Source: Paenibacillus sp. MSJ-34
GTDB lineage: Bacteria; Bacillota; Bacilli; Paenibacillales; Paenibacillaceae
Direction: 5' to 3'
DNA length: 64,000 nucleotides
NCBI RefSeq assembly: GCF_018918005.1
Contig: NZ_JAHLPR010000008.1
Coordinates: 80,612-144,611, forward strand
A program made the position numbers and the translations under genes. The notes under the pieces were generated by a model, which was given only the letters and a program-made list of their open reading frames with translations, was not told the origin of the DNA and did no database searches. Shown here in pieces: positions 9,010 through 18,382 of this stretch; position 1 is the first letter of the stretch, and every line of letters starts with the position of its first letter.

Positions 9010-9522
9010 ATGTCTTACGAAACGGCGGCAAATCTGTTGAAACGGCGCGGCGTATCGGTCGAGTCGATCGCGGAAATCGTTTATAAGCTGCAAAAACCGT
9101 ATAATCCTCACCTGCAGCTGTCCGAATGCGAGGAAAGCGTCATTGCGGTATTGCGCAAGCGTGAAGTGCAATATACGCTATATACGGGCATCGCCTTGGA
9201 CGAATTGGCGGAACGGCGCCTATTGCCTCAGCCGCTGCAGGCGATTATGGAAGCGGACGAATCGTTGTACGGGGTCGACGAAACGTTGGCTCTCGGCATT
9301 ACGAACGTATACGGCATGATCGGATTGACGAGCTTCGGATATTTGGACAAGGAGAAAGTAGGCATCATCCGGACGCTCAACAATAAAAAATCGGAAATCC
9401 ACGTATTCCTCGACGATCTCGTCGCAGGGCTCGCGGCGGCGGCATCGGCCCGAATCGCCCATGCCGGCCAAAACGCGCATGAATACGCTGCGGATTCCGA
9501 TCAGGGCGAGCCGGCCGGTTAG
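9010..9522 (+). CDS. pgpA: Phosphatidylglycerophosphatase A-family protein
   Basis: A 170-residue protein of the PgpA/YutG family, which dephosphorylates phosphatidylglycerophosphate in phospholipid synthesis. Recognisable segments are the N-terminal MSYETAANLLKRRGVSVESI, the central LYTGIALDELAE, and GITNVYGMIGLTSFGYLDK followed by a helical end with FLDDLVAGLAAAA. Unlike Gram-negative PgpA it has no clear multi-helix membrane core, which is normal for the Firmicute YutG branch. ATG 9010 is chosen because ACAGGGGGAAATAGC precedes it; an upstream in-frame start would lack a ribosome binding site. It stands alone downstream of dnaE. Confidence 0.8.
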   Translation: MSYETAANLLKRRGVSVESIAEIVYKLQKPYNPHLQLSECEESVIAVLRKREVQYTLYTGIALDELAERRLLPQPLQAIMEADESLYGVDETLALGITNVYGMIGLTSFGYLDKEKVGIIRTLNNKKSEIHVFLDDLVAGLAAAASARIAHAGQNAHEYAADSDQGEPAG

Positions 9523-9619
9523 AGGCCGAAGGAATCGATTTGTTGCGGTTAAAAAGGGAGTTATGTTATCATTATTGCATTATGTGGGCTCAGTAGATGA
9601 GGTTAGGGGGTTCATATGC

Positions 9620-9808
9620 ATGTGGACGGTAATTTATATCGCTCCTACGGCAAAGATTGCCGAGATGATAAAAACGAAATTGACCGAAGAAGGTTTTTTG
9701 GTGCAAATCCGTCCTATTAATCTATCGAAGCAGCAATTTGAAATATTGGTTCCTTCTGGCGAATTGGAGGAAGTTCAAGAAGTGCTGAACTCCATCCTGA
9801 ATTCATAG
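9620..9808 (+). CDS. Small DUF2007-like protein upstream of accD
   Basis: A 62-residue protein, WTVIYIAPTAKIAEMIKTKL followed by EEGFLVQIRP and a C-terminal helix. It has the beta-alpha-beta-beta-alpha fold outline of DUF2007-type signal-transducing proteins. ATG 9620 is used because TAGGGGG lies nine bases upstream. Relatives sit immediately before accD in related genomes and are sometimes mislabelled as glutamate decarboxylase, which nothing here supports. Function unknown. A promoter-like segment separates it from accD. Confidence 0.65.
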   Translation: MWTVIYIAPTAKIAEMIKTKLTEEGFLVQIRPINLSKQQFEILVPSGELEEVQEVLNSILNS

Positions 9809-9875
9809 AGGGGAGCAATCATCCTCGTTCGTACTTTTGTTACGCTGTCCTTGCAAGTCGTTTATTGAATAAAAC

Positions 9876-9906
9876 TTGACGATGCGCGAATTGCGCGCAT
9901 TAAGGA
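9876..9906 (+). promoter_or_regulatory. Promoter-like element before accD with 19-bp palindromic spacer
   Basis: TTGACG (9876-9881) and TAAGGA (9901-9906) are separated by exactly 19 bp. That spacer is a perfect inverted repeat: ATGCGCG, AATTG, CGCGCAT. The -10 is poor. Overlong spacers filled by a dyad are the hallmark of MerR-family-controlled promoters; nothing else ties a MerR regulator to accD. Confidence 0.35.
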
Positions 9907-9948
9907 TATAGCAATGTAAGCCAAATTTACGTTTTAAGGGGTGTAGTT

Positions 9949-10854
9949 GTGTTAAAGGATTTGTTTCAGAAAAAAAGGAAATACGCAACAATCCCTTCCG
10001 AACGTGCCGATCGCGCCCAACAATCCGAAGAAGGGGAACGCCCGAAGCGGGAAATTCCGGAAGGGCTGATGAGCAAATGCAGTAAATGCGGTACGATACA
10101 ATTCACGAAAGAATTGGAGAAAAATTTGAAAGTTTGCACGGGTTGCGGCCATCATATGCGGTTAAACGCTTTGGAACGGATTCAAATGACATTGGACGAA
10201 GGGCGGCTGTTCGAGTACGATGCCGATATGATATCGCAAGATCCGCTGCAATTTCCCGGATACGAGAGCAAACTGAAGCAGCAGCGTGAGAAGTCCGGAC
10301 TTCGCGAAGCGGTCGTGACGGGAGAAGGTACCATCGGCGGATTTCCCGTCGTCGTCGCGGTAATGAGCTTCGATTTTTTCAGCGGCAGCATGGGTTCGGT
10401 TGTCGGCGAGAAAATTACGAGAGCGATCGAGACGGCGATGTTGAAGAAATATCCGCTGATCATATTTTCGACGTCGGGCGGCGCGCGCATGCAGGAAAGC
10501 ATTCTCAGCCTGATGCAAATGGCCAAAACAAGCGCCGCTCTCGCCAAATTTCATGAACAGGGCGGCCTCTATATATCCGTCATCACCGATCCTACGACCG
10601 GCGGCGTGTCCGCCAGTTTTGCCATGCTTGGAGACATTATTCTGGCCGAGCCCGGAGCGTTGTTCGGATTCGCCGGCCGCATCGTCATCGAGCAGACGAT
10701 CCGTCAGAAGCTGCCGGATAATTTCCAGACGGCGGAATTCAATTTGAAGCATGGACAATTGGATATGGTCGTTCATCGCAAAGATTTGCAAGCGACGCTC
10801 GCGAAACTGCTCGACCTGCATACGGTAAAGGGGGATGTCTCTAATGGCGGCTGA
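9949..10854 (+). CDS. accD: Acetyl-CoA carboxylase carboxyltransferase subunit beta
   Basis: Beta half of the carboxyltransferase that moves the carboxyl group from biotin to acetyl-CoA, making malonyl-CoA for fatty acid synthesis. The GTG start at 9949 follows TAAGGGGTG. The N-terminus carries the expected four-cysteine zinc ribbon (C44, C47, C63, C66; CSKCGTIQF and CTGCGHHM). The crotonase-fold core contains [10 protein letters not shown] and [14 protein letters not shown]. The 301-residue length is typical. It overlaps accA by 11 bp, implying translational coupling so both subunits are made in equal amounts. Confidence 0.95.
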   Translation: MLKDLFQKKRKYATIPSERADRAQQSEEGERPKREIPEGLMSKCSKCGTIQFTKELEKNLKVCTGCGHHMRLNALERIQMTLDEGRLFEYDADMISQDPLQFPGYESKLKQQREKSGLREAVVTGEGTIGGFPVVVAVMSFDFFSGSMGSVVGEKITRAIETAMLKKYPLIIFSTSGGARMQESILSLMQMAKTSAALAKFHEQGGLYISVITDPTTGGVSASFAMLGDIILAEPGALFGFAGRIVIEQTIRQKLPDNFQTAEFNLKHGQLDMVVHRKDLQATLAKLLDLHTVKGDVSNGG

Positions 10855-11809
10855 AATGCCTTTTGAAACGCCTCTTGTTGAAATGCGCAAAAAGATCGAC
10901 GAATTGAAGCAATTCGGCGTTGAGAAACAAATCGATTTTTCCGACGAAATCGCCCGGTTGGAGGAGAGATACGCGAAGCTGGAGGAAGAAGTGTACAGCA
11001 ATATTACTCCTTCCCAGAAAATGCATCTCGTCAGGTACCAGCAACGGCCGACTTCGCTCGATTTCATACAGCATATTTTTACGGATTTTATGGAGCTGCA
11101 CGGGGACAGGCTGTTCGGCGACGATTTGGCGATTGTCGGCGGATTGGCTAAATTAAACGGCGTTCCGGTAACGGTTATCGGACATCAGCGCGGCAAAGAC
11201 ACGAAGGACAATATTTCCCGCTTTTTCGGCAGCCCGCATCCCGAAGGCTTTCGCAAGGCGCTGCGCTTCATGCATCAAGCGGACAAATTCCGCCGTCCGA
11301 TCGTGACGTTTATCGATACGAAAGGCGCATATCCCGGCAATACGGCCGAAGAACGGGGCCAATCGGAAGCGATCGCCCGCAACTTGCGGGAAATGATGAT
11401 GCTGCGCGTTCCGGTCATATGCGTTGTGATCGGCGAAGGAGGAAGCGGCGGCGCATTGGCGCTCGGCGTCGGCAATCGGGTGCTCATGTTGGAGCATGCG
11501 ATCTATTCCGTTATTTCTCCGAACGGCGCGGCTTCGATTCTGTGGAAAGACGCTTCCAAAGCGGATCAGGCGGCGGAGGCGATGAAAATTACGGCTGCGG
11601 ATTTGCTTGAAATGGGCGTCATCGAAGAGATAATTCCCGAACCGAAAGGCGGGGCCCATCATGACGTGCAGCAGCAGTCGGAATCGATCAAGCAGGCGTT
11701 ATGGAAGCATTTGCGCGAATTGTCGCAAATGACGCCGGAGCAATTGCAGGAAGACAGGTACGCCAAATTCCGCAAGATCGGAACCTTCACGCACGAAGAA
11801 CCGTTGTAA
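10844..11809 (+). CDS. accA: Acetyl-CoA carboxylase carboxyltransferase subunit alpha
   Basis: Alpha half of the carboxyltransferase complex, partner of AccD. About 321 residues from ATG 10844, preferred over 10835 because AAAGGGGG lies nine bases upstream; the earlier ATG overlaps that ribosome binding site. The N-terminal helical region ([15 protein letters not shown]) is followed by the crotonase core with [16 protein letters not shown] and [12 protein letters not shown], family signatures for biotin-carboxyl binding. In B. subtilis accDA is followed by pfkA and pyk; here pfkA is absent and pyk follows after 134 bp. Confidence 0.95.
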   Translation: MAAEMPFETPLVEMRKKIDELKQFGVEKQIDFSDEIARLEERYAKLEEEVYSNITPSQKMHLVRYQQRPTSLDFIQHIFTDFMELHGDRLFGDDLAIVGGLAKLNGVPVTVIGHQRGKDTKDNISRFFGSPHPEGFRKALRFMHQADKFRRPIVTFIDTKGAYPGNTAEERGQSEAIARNLREMMMLRVPVICVVIGEGGSGGALALGVGNRVLMLEHAIYSVISPNGAASILWKDASKADQAAEAMKITAADLLEMGVIEEIIPEPKGGAHHDVQQQSESIKQALWKHLRELSQMTPEQLQEDRYAKFRKIGTFTHEEPL

Positions 11810-11943
11810 TAGCTTACATGGAAATTGGAAACCAATAATGATACAATCATATGACAATATGACAATTTTCATATACAAATCACTGAAAATGTTGTAAATT
11901 TAATTGTTGTTATGGATGTTTTTGAAAACGGAGGAAACTAATC

Positions 11944-13368
11944 ATGCGCAAAACAAAAATTGTATGCACCATCGGTCCTTCCAGTGAGTCGTTGGAAAAT
12001 ACAAAAAAATTGATCTCTGCCGGAATGAACGTGGCGCGGCTGAATTTCTCCCACGGCGATTTCGAAGAGCACGGAAACCGGATTAAGAATATTCGTCAAG
12101 CGAGTAAAGAATTAAATAAATCGGTAGCGATTTTGCTGGATACGAAAGGTCCGGAAATCCGCATCGGGAAATTGGCGGAAGAGCCGATCGAGCTTGTGCA
12201 GGACGAATATCTCGTATTGACGACGGAAGAAATTCTTGGCGATAAAAACCGGATCTCGGTCAGCTATCCAAACTTGCCGCAAGATGTTGAGGTCGGATCG
12301 ACGATTTTGATCGACGACGGATTGATCGGATTAATAGTAGAGGACATTCAAGGAACGGAAATCAAATGTAAAATCGTAAACGGCGGAACGATCAAAAGCC
12401 GCAAAGGCGTCAACGTTCCCGGGGTAAAAATTTCATTGCCGGGCATTACCGAAAAAGACGCGAACGATATTATTTTTGGGATTGAACAGGGCATCGATTT
12501 CATCGCTGCTTCTTTTGTGCGTAAAGCGAGCGATGTCATGGAAATCCGCGATCTGCTCAAAAAACATAATGCCGAACATATTCAAATCATTTCTAAAATC
12601 GAAAACCAACAAGGCGTCGACAACCTGGATGAAATTTTGGAAGCGTCCGACGGTTTGATGGTTGCGCGCGGCGACCTGGGCGTAGAAATTCCGGCCGAGG
12701 AAGTTCCGCTCGTGCAAAAGCGCATGATCGAAAAATGCAATCGCGCTGGCAAACCGGTCATTACCGCTACGCAAATGCTTGATTCGATGCAGCGCAATCC
12801 AAGACCGACCCGCGCGGAAGCGAGCGACGTCGCCAACGCGATCTTCGACGGAACCGACGCGATCATGCTGTCCGGGGAAACCGCGGCAGGCAAATATCCG
12901 GAAGAGTCCGTACTGACGATGGCGCGGATTGCGGAAAAGGCGGAATCCGCATTGCCTTACCGCGAAATTTATATGAAACAAAGATTGGCGCAGCAAACGA
13001 CGATTACCGAGGCAATCAGCCAAGCGGTCGCCAGCTCCGCATTGGAGTTGGACGCGAAGGCGATTATCAGCTCGACCGAATCCGGGTATACGGCCCGTAT
13101 GGTTTCGAAATATCGTCCGAAAGCGCCGATTATTGCGGTGACGCCGGTGGAGCAAGTGATGAACCGGCTCGCGCTGACTTGGGGCGTTATCCCCGTCAAA
13201 GCGGAACACGCGTCCTCGACCGATGAAATGTTCGATCATGCGATCGAAGGCGGACGCCGATCCGGCATCGTCCAAGAAGGCGATTTGGTCGTTATTACGG
13301 CAGGCGTGCCGTTAGGCTGCACAGGATCGACAAACTTGGTGAAAATCGTGCATATTCCGGAAGCGTAA
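11944..13368 (+). CDS. pyk: Pyruvate kinase
   Basis: Final enzyme of glycolysis: phosphoenolpyruvate plus ADP to pyruvate plus ATP. 474 residues starting [16 protein letters not shown]. The active-site block ([16 protein letters not shown], with [12 protein letters not shown]) and [12 protein letters not shown] are intact. B. subtilis-type enzymes (about 585 residues) carry an extra C-terminal PEP-utiliser-like domain. This one lacks it and ends after the allosteric domain ([18 protein letters not shown]). ACGGAGGAAACTAATC precedes the ATG. A terminator follows, so it is the end of its unit. Confidence 0.96.
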   Translation: MRKTKIVCTIGPSSESLENTKKLISAGMNVARLNFSHGDFEEHGNRIKNIRQASKELNKSVAILLDTKGPEIRIGKLAEEPIELVQDEYLVLTTEEILGDKNRISVSYPNLPQDVEVGSTILIDDGLIGLIVEDIQGTEIKCKIVNGGTIKSRKGVNVPGVKISLPGITEKDANDIIFGIEQGIDFIAASFVRKASDVMEIRDLLKKHNAEHIQIISKIENQQGVDNLDEILEASDGLMVARGDLGVEIPAEEVPLVQKRMIEKCNRAGKPVITATQMLDSMQRNPRPTRAEASDVANAIFDGTDAIMLSGETAAGKYPEESVLTMARIAEKAESALPYREIYMKQRLAQQTTITEAISQAVASSALELDAKAIISSTESGYTARMVSKYRPKAPIIAVTPVEQVMNRLALTWGVIPVKAEHASSTDEMFDHAIEGGRRSGIVQEGDLVVITAGVPLGCTGSTNLVKIVHIPEA

Positions 13369-13403
13369 GCGATCAACCGCTTCAGTTATATCGACACATA
13401 CAG

Positions 13404-13433
13404 AAGAGCAATGGGCACACCGTTGCTCTTTTT
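13404..13433 (+). terminator. Terminator of pyk
   Basis: AAGAGCAA and TTGCTCTT arms with an 11-base loop, followed by a T-rich tail. Confidence 0.8.
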
Positions 13434-13542
13434 GCTTTCCCGGGATTTGTCATGGTATATTTTACGTTAGATGAAAAGGGCCGGCTTCATATATAATTTC
13501 GCCGTCCTAGTTAGCTTTGGCGACCGTAAGGAGTGAAGAAGA

Positions 13543-14028
13543 ATGAGACTGCACAGCCGCTGGTTTTTCCATCATTTGAGGGTAAGATATCAAGAGACGG
13601 ATCAGATGGGCGTCGTCTATCATGCCAATTATTTGAATTGGTTCGAGATCGGACGCACCGAATCGATTCGAACCCTCGGATACGATTATCGCGACGTGGA
13701 AGCAAGAGGGCTGCTTCTGCCTGTGACGGAATTGGCGACGCAATTCAAACAGCCGGCGAAATACGACGATTGGGTCACCGTGTTTACGCGCATTGCGGAA
13801 TTGACCTCTTTGCAGCTGCATTTCGAATCGCAAGTGCGCAGATTATCGGCGGATGAACTGGCTCGTTTGCCCGAAGCCGGGCTGGAGGGCGATGAGCCGC
13901 CCGGGCAACTGCTCGTGTCGGGCATGACGAAGCATGTCTGGTTAAACCGGGCGTGGAAGCCGACCCGCATCGATAGAGAGGCGCCCGATCTGTTCGAATT
14001 GCTGCAGCATGCCATAGGGCGAAGTTAG
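13543..14028 (+). CDS. YbgC/FadM-type acyl-CoA thioesterase
   Basis: A 161-residue single-hotdog 4HBT-family thioesterase. The family motif is clear near the start: VRYQETDQMGVVYHANYLNW, including the aspartate-glutamine-methionine-glycine turn and active-site YHANY. It then has the typical beta strands (YDDWVTVFTRI, LQLHFESQVRR). A divergent proline/glutamate-rich insertion around 105-125 precedes VSGMTKHVWLN. Such enzymes hydrolyse short acyl-CoAs; the substrate cannot be read from sequence. AAGGAGTGAAGAAGA precedes the ATG. fxsA follows 34 bp downstream on the same strand. Confidence 0.85.
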   Translation: MRLHSRWFFHHLRVRYQETDQMGVVYHANYLNWFEIGRTESIRTLGYDYRDVEARGLLLPVTELATQFKQPAKYDDWVTVFTRIAELTSLQLHFESQVRRLSADELARLPEAGLEGDEPPGQLLVSGMTKHVWLNRAWKPTRIDREAPDLFELLQHAIGRS

Positions 14029-14062
14029 GAAGGACCGCGGAGATAGAGGGAGGGATCCGAAT

Positions 14063-14458
14063 TTGATACGCATTGCATTTGTATTGTTGATTGTGATTCC
14101 AGCCGTCGAAATATTCGGTATTATACAAATGGCGCAATGGGTCGGAGGATGGAACACGTTTTTGCTAATTATATTGACCGGCGTGATCGGCGCGGCGGTC
14201 GCCCGCTTCGAAGGCGGGAAAGTGATCGAGGATATGCGGGCCCAGATGCAAGCAGGCCAAGTGCCGGGCCGTTCGATGATCGACGGATTATGCGTTTTCG
14301 CCGGCGGCATCATGATGGCCGTTCCCGGCTTTGTCACGGATATCGTCGGGTTTACGCTCGTTTTTCCGCTGACCCGGCCGCTCTATCGCGCCGTCATTTT
14401 GAAATATATCGAGAAAAAGATGAAGAACGGGCATATTACTTTTTATCGCCGCCCATAA
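14063..14458 (+). CDS. fxsA: FxsA-family membrane protein
   Basis: A 131-residue inner-membrane protein of the FxsA family (YtzA in B. subtilis). It has two N-terminal transmembrane helices (MIRIAFVLLIVIPAVEIFGI; FLLIILTGVIGAAVAR), a short amphipathic loop, and one or two hydrophobic helices (LCVFAGGIMMAVPGFVTDIV, LVFPLTRPLYRAVIL). E. coli FxsA was named from suppression of F-plasmid exclusion of phage T7; the housekeeping role is unknown. TTG 14063 follows AGGGAGGGATCCGAAT. Its last 23 bp overlap the end of ytvI in tail-to-tail orientation. Confidence 0.85.
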   Translation: MIRIAFVLLIVIPAVEIFGIIQMAQWVGGWNTFLLIILTGVIGAAVARFEGGKVIEDMRAQMQAGQVPGRSMIDGLCVFAGGIMMAVPGFVTDIVGFTLVFPLTRPLYRAVILKYIEKKMKNGHITFYRRP

Positions 14459-15554
14459 TGTAATTGCGGATGTCGCGGAACACGTTCGCGCGTTTCACCG
14501 CCGACAGGACGACAAGCGCCGCCGGTCCGGCCAGCATGCCGAGCAACCCGAACAGCTTCAGTCCGACGAACATGCCGATTAGGATCGCGAGCGGATCGAG
14601 ACCGACATTCGCGGCGAGCACTTTCGGCTCTACGATTTGCCGGATGATAAGCACGAGCAAATAAATAACGGATAATCCGATGCCTAGCGATTCGTTGCCG
14701 TTCATGAACGAATACGCGATCCATGGGATCATCGCAGCGCCCAGGCCCAAATAGGGAAGCAAATCGACGAGGCCGATCAACATGCCGATCGTAATCGCAT
14801 ATTCTACGCGGAGGACGAGCAGCCCGATCGTTACAATGACGGCGGTCATCGAGATCAAGAGGCATTGCGTGCGCATATATCCGAACAATGCCTTGCGCAA
14901 ATCGTTCCATATGAGACTCGCCGGATCGCGCACACGGTTGGGAAACCATGACAAAATAAACTGGGTGAGCCGCTTCCAGTCTTTGCTGATGAAGAAAACG
15001 GACAGCAGAATGACGATCATGATGGTGGCGATGTTCGGCAGCGAATATAAGAAATTAAGGAAGCTGTTCAGCAAAAATCGGATGAGCGAGGATAAAGCAT
15101 TCGCTACCGTTTGCGCCGTATTGTTTAAATTGTTGTTGATCGTCGCCTGGTAGTTCGGGTTTTGTTCGTACAGGAACGCGATTTGCCTGACGAACCGCTG
15201 CACTTCCACGTTTTTGATAAAGTTGACGATCATATGCTTCCAATTCTCGATGCTGCCCTCCATGTTCTGCAGCAAATGCAGCACTTCGACAATAATGCGG
15301 GTAATGGCCGCCGCAATGACAGTTAACGCCGCTCCTACGAACAATATCAAGGTAGAGACGACCGCCATCCAACGGGGGAATTTCAATTTATTTTGCAAAA
15401 GATCGACAAACGGATTTAAAATGTACGCAATGAGCCATGCTATAACGAACGGATAGACGAGAGGGGCCGCTTTGTACATCAGAAATACGGCGACGCTCGC
15501 AATACATACGACCCAAAGGCCGCGAAGCACTCTTTGCAGCACAATCTTCTCCAA
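14436..15554 (-). CDS. ytvI: Sporulation integral membrane protein YtvI (AI-2E transporter family)
   Basis: A polytopic protein of the AI-2E transporter superfamily. It has at least seven hydrophobic helices, a long soluble segment (about 85-155), and family sequences GLVDLLPYLGLGAAMIPWI and QIVEPKVLAANVGLDPLAIL. The ytvI assignment rests on similarity and on location between fxsA and citZ as in B. subtilis. A TTG at 15554 is chosen because GCGAAGGGGGC lies just upstream, whereas the ATG at 15590 lacks a ribosome binding site and would add 12 residues. Its 3' end overlaps the convergent fxsA by 23 bp with no room for a terminator. Confidence 0.8.
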   Translation of the reverse strand: MEKIVLQRVLRGLWVVCIASVAVFLMYKAAPLVYPFVIAWLIAYILNPFVDLLQNKLKFPRWMAVVSTLILFVGAALTVIAAAITRIIVEVLHLLQNMEGSIENWKHMIVNFIKNVEVQRFVRQIAFLYEQNPNYQATINNNLNNTAQTVANALSSLIRFLLNSFLNFLYSLPNIATIMIVILLSVFFISKDWKRLTQFILSWFPNRVRDPASLIWNDLRKALFGYMRTQCLLISMTAVIVTIGLLVLRVEYAITIGMLIGLVDLLPYLGLGAAMIPWIAYSFMNGNESLGIGLSVIYLLVLIIRQIVEPKVLAANVGLDPLAILIGMFVGLKLFGLLGMLAGPAALVVLSAVKRANVFRDIRNYIMGGDKK

Positions 15555-15654
15555 TCGCAACGCCCCCTTCGCAAGTAGTTCGTACTTCATTCATATGCTT
15601 GTACGGGGCAAAACAAGACAGAAGCGAAAAATGATAAATTTATAAATTAAATTA

Positions 15655-15669
15655 ATAAGCGATTTTTAT
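15655..15669 (+). promoter_or_regulatory. CcpC-type dyad upstream of citZ
   Basis: ATAA-N7-TTAT, the dyad bound by the LysR-type regulator CcpC in B. subtilis, is centred about 63 bp before the predicted transcription start. A second ATAA half-site at 15695-15698 lies near -28. This matches the two-site arrangement known for CcpC control of TCA genes (full dyad near -66, half-site near -27), which represses until citrate accumulates. The ccpC gene is not in this window. Confidence 0.55.
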
Positions 15670-15689
15670 CAAATATTTCGGATTTCATG

Positions 15690-15718
15690 TTCACATAAAG
15701 GTCAAAGTCCTATATTAT
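15690..15718 (+). promoter_or_regulatory. Sigma-A promoter of citZ
   Basis: TTCACA (15690-15695), 17-bp spacer, TATTAT (15713-15718), about 110 bp before the citZ start. Confidence 0.6.
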
Positions 15719-15831
15719 TAGAAGTGAAGTATTGCATTGACAAGCAAAACATCATAATGATTTGCCTGTTATTTTTTTTGGAAATTATTAAGGCAACCCC
15801 AGTTATTTCATCTATAAAGGAGAGAAGATGC

Positions 15832-16944
15832 ATGACAGCTACCAAAGGATTGGAAGGAATCGTTGCAACGACGTCGTCAATCAGCTCGATTATCGACGGT
15901 GTACTTACCTACCGCGGATATAATATCGACGACCTTGCGTCGAACGCAAGTTTCGAAGAAGTCGTTTATTTGCTCTGGTACGGCAAACTTCCCACCAAAT
16001 CGGAATTGGCCTCGCTCGAACAACAACTAAGCGATGCGGCCAGCATTCCGGCCCAATTGATAGAGCAAATGAAATCGTATCCAAACGACACGAATTCCAT
16101 GGCGGCGCTTCGTTCCGCTGTTTCCGCTCTCGCTCTGTACGATCCTGCCGCAAACGATATGTCTCAAGAAGCCAACGTCCGTAAAGCGATCAAACTTCAG
16201 GCTCAATTGCCGACGATTGTTGCCGCATTATCGCGAATTCGATCCGGACTTGAACCGATCGCGCCGAAAGCGGGCGTTTCGATTGCTCACAACTTTCTAT
16301 ATATGCTGACAGGCGAAGAACCGAACGAAGTTTCGGTGAAAGCGCTCGATAAAGCGTTGGTGCTTCATGCCGACCATGAATTGAATGCGTCTACATTCGC
16401 GGCGCGCGTAACGGTTGCGACGTTGTCGGATATTTACTCCGGCGTCACATCGGCGATCGGCGCCTTGAAAGGCCCTCTGCACGGCGGCGCAAACGAAGCG
16501 GTCATGGTTATGCTGGAGGAAATCGGCTCTTACGATCGGGTTGAAGATTACATTCAAGATAAACTGAACAATAAAGAGAAAATTATGGGCTTCGGGCATC
16601 GCGTATACAAAAACGGCGATCCCCGCGCGAAGCATTTGCAGCAAATGTCCAATGAATTGAGCCGAATGAAGGGCAATATGGAACTGTACAATATGTCGGT
16701 TCGCATCGAAGAAATGGTAACAGGCCAAAAAGGCTTAAAGCCGAACGTCGATTTCTACTCGGCTTCTGTCTATACGATTTTGGGCATTCCGCGCGAATTG
16801 TTCACGCCTGTATTCGCCATCAGCCGTACGTCCGGATGGACGGCTCATATTTTGGAGCAATACGAGAATAACCGGTTGATTCGTCCGCGCGCGGAATATA
16901 CCGGACAGACCGGGCAAAAATATATTCCGATTGAAATGCGCTAA
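15832..16944 (+). CDS. citZ: Citrate synthase
   Basis: Condenses oxaloacetate and acetyl-CoA to citrate. 370 residues from ATG 15832 (AAAGGAG ten bases upstream); the frame extends upstream to a GTG but those codons lie in the leader. Catalytic residues are in place: GPLHGGANEAV (oxaloacetate-binding His), GFGHRVYKNGDPRA (catalytic His) and PNVDFYSASVY (catalytic Asp). It is the short Gram-positive type without an N-terminal NADH-binding domain. It opens the citZ-icd-mdh cluster; a hairpin (CTTCCG/CGGAAG) in the 120-bp gap before icd could modulate read-through or mRNA processing. Confidence 0.96.
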   Translation: MTATKGLEGIVATTSSISSIIDGVLTYRGYNIDDLASNASFEEVVYLLWYGKLPTKSELASLEQQLSDAASIPAQLIEQMKSYPNDTNSMAALRSAVSALALYDPAANDMSQEANVRKAIKLQAQLPTIVAALSRIRSGLEPIAPKAGVSIAHNFLYMLTGEEPNEVSVKALDKALVLHADHELNASTFAARVTVATLSDIYSGVTSAIGALKGPLHGGANEAVMVMLEEIGSYDRVEDYIQDKLNNKEKIMGFGHRVYKNGDPRAKHLQQMSNELSRMKGNMELYNMSVRIEEMVTGQKGLKPNVDFYSASVYTILGIPRELFTPVFAISRTSGWTAHILEQYENNRLIRPRAEYTGQTGQKYIPIEMR

Positions 16945-17064
16945 CCTTCAAGTTATGTTATATTAAAAATCGATAATGGGCGAACGCTTCCGTGCGGACA
17001 AGTTGTATCGCGATTCGGCGCGGAAGTGCCGGCTCATTGAATGAAATTTTAGGAGGATGGAATC

Positions 17065-18360
17065 ATGCTGCAATTAGAAAAATTCGCGCTTCCGACCGAA
17101 GGCGAAAAAATTACGATCGATAACGGCAAATTGCAAGTTCCGAATCGGCCGATCGTTCCGTTTATCGAAGGGGACGGCACGGGCCGCGACATTTGGAAAG
17201 CGTCCAAGCGCGTATTGGATGCCGCGGTAGAGAAGGCGTTCAACGGCGAGAAGAAGATCGCCTGGTACGAAGTGTTCGCCGGCGAGAAAGCGTTTAATCA
17301 ATTCGGCGAATGGCTGCCGAACGATACGTTGACGGCGATCCGCGAATATATCGTTGCGATTAAAGGGCCGCTTACGACTCCGATCGGCGGCGGAATCCGT
17401 TCGTTGAACGTTGCGCTGCGCCAAGAATTGGATTTGTACACTTGCCTGCGTCCTGTTCGCTATTTCAGCGGCGTACCTTCCCCGGTAAAGCGTCCGGATC
17501 TCGTTGACATGGTTATTTTCCGCGAAAATACGGAAGATATCTATGCGGGGATCGAATATCAAGAAGGTTCCGCCGAAGTGAAGAAAATGATCGAATTCTT
17601 GCAAAAAGAGATGGGCGTGAAAAAGATCCGCTTCCCGGAAACGTCAGGTATCGGCGTCAAACCGGTTTCCTCCGAGGGATCGAAACGTCTCGTGCGCGCT
17701 GCGATCGAATATGCGATCAAGCATGGCCGCAAGAGCGTAACTTTGGTGCACAAAGGAAACATTATGAAATTTACCGAAGGTGCGTTCAAAAACTGGGGCT
17801 ATGAAGTAGCGGAGCAAGAATTCGGCGACAAAACGTTCACTTGGGGCCAATATGACCGCATTAAAGAAGCCGAAGGCGTCGACGCTGCGAACAAAGCGCA
17901 AAAGGATGCGGAAGCTGCCGGCAAAATCATCGTCAAAGACGCGATTGCAGATATCGCTTTGCAGCAAGTATTGACTCGTCCGACCGACTTTGATGTCATC
18001 GCTACGCTCAACTTGAACGGCGATTACTTGTCCGATGCGCTTGCGGCGCAAGTCGGCGGCATCGGTATCGCTCCGGGAGCGAATATCAACTACGTTACCG
18101 GACACGCGATTTTCGAAGCGACGCACGGTACGGCTCCGAAATATGCGGATCTAGACGTTGTCAATCCGGGTTCGGTCATTTTGTCCGGCGTGATGATGCT
18201 TGAGCATTTGGGCTGGCAAGAAGCGGCGGACTTGATCTATAAAGGAATGGAGAAATCGATTAACAACAAAACGGTAACTTACGACTTTGCACGTTTGATG
18301 GAAGGCGCGACCGAAGTGAAATGCTCGGCCTTCGCGGATGAAATTATTAAAAACATGTAG
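17065..18360 (+). CDS. icd: NADP-dependent isocitrate dehydrogenase
   Basis: Oxidative decarboxylation of isocitrate to 2-oxoglutarate. 431 residues from ATG 17065 after AGGAGGATGGAATC. The isocitrate-binding [20 protein letters not shown] includes the serine phosphorylated in E. coli. The [11 protein letters not shown] segment has the Lys-Tyr pair and DFARLM the arginine that define NADP specificity. Length and sequence are those of the homodimeric bacterial form. mdh follows after 22 bp, so the two are co-transcribed. Confidence 0.96.
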   Translation: MLQLEKFALPTEGEKITIDNGKLQVPNRPIVPFIEGDGTGRDIWKASKRVLDAAVEKAFNGEKKIAWYEVFAGEKAFNQFGEWLPNDTLTAIREYIVAIKGPLTTPIGGGIRSLNVALRQELDLYTCLRPVRYFSGVPSPVKRPDLVDMVIFRENTEDIYAGIEYQEGSAEVKKMIEFLQKEMGVKKIRFPETSGIGVKPVSSEGSKRLVRAAIEYAIKHGRKSVTLVHKGNIMKFTEGAFKNWGYEVAEQEFGDKTFTWGQYDRIKEAEGVDAANKAQKDAEAAGKIIVKDAIADIALQQVLTRPTDFDVIATLNLNGDYLSDALAAQVGGIGIAPGANINYVTGHAIFEATHGTAPKYADLDVVNPGSVILSGVMMLEHLGWQEAADLIYKGMEKSINNKTVTYDFARLMEGATEVKCSAFADEIIKNM

Positions 18361-18382
18361 TTGATTGGGAGGAAGATGCCTC

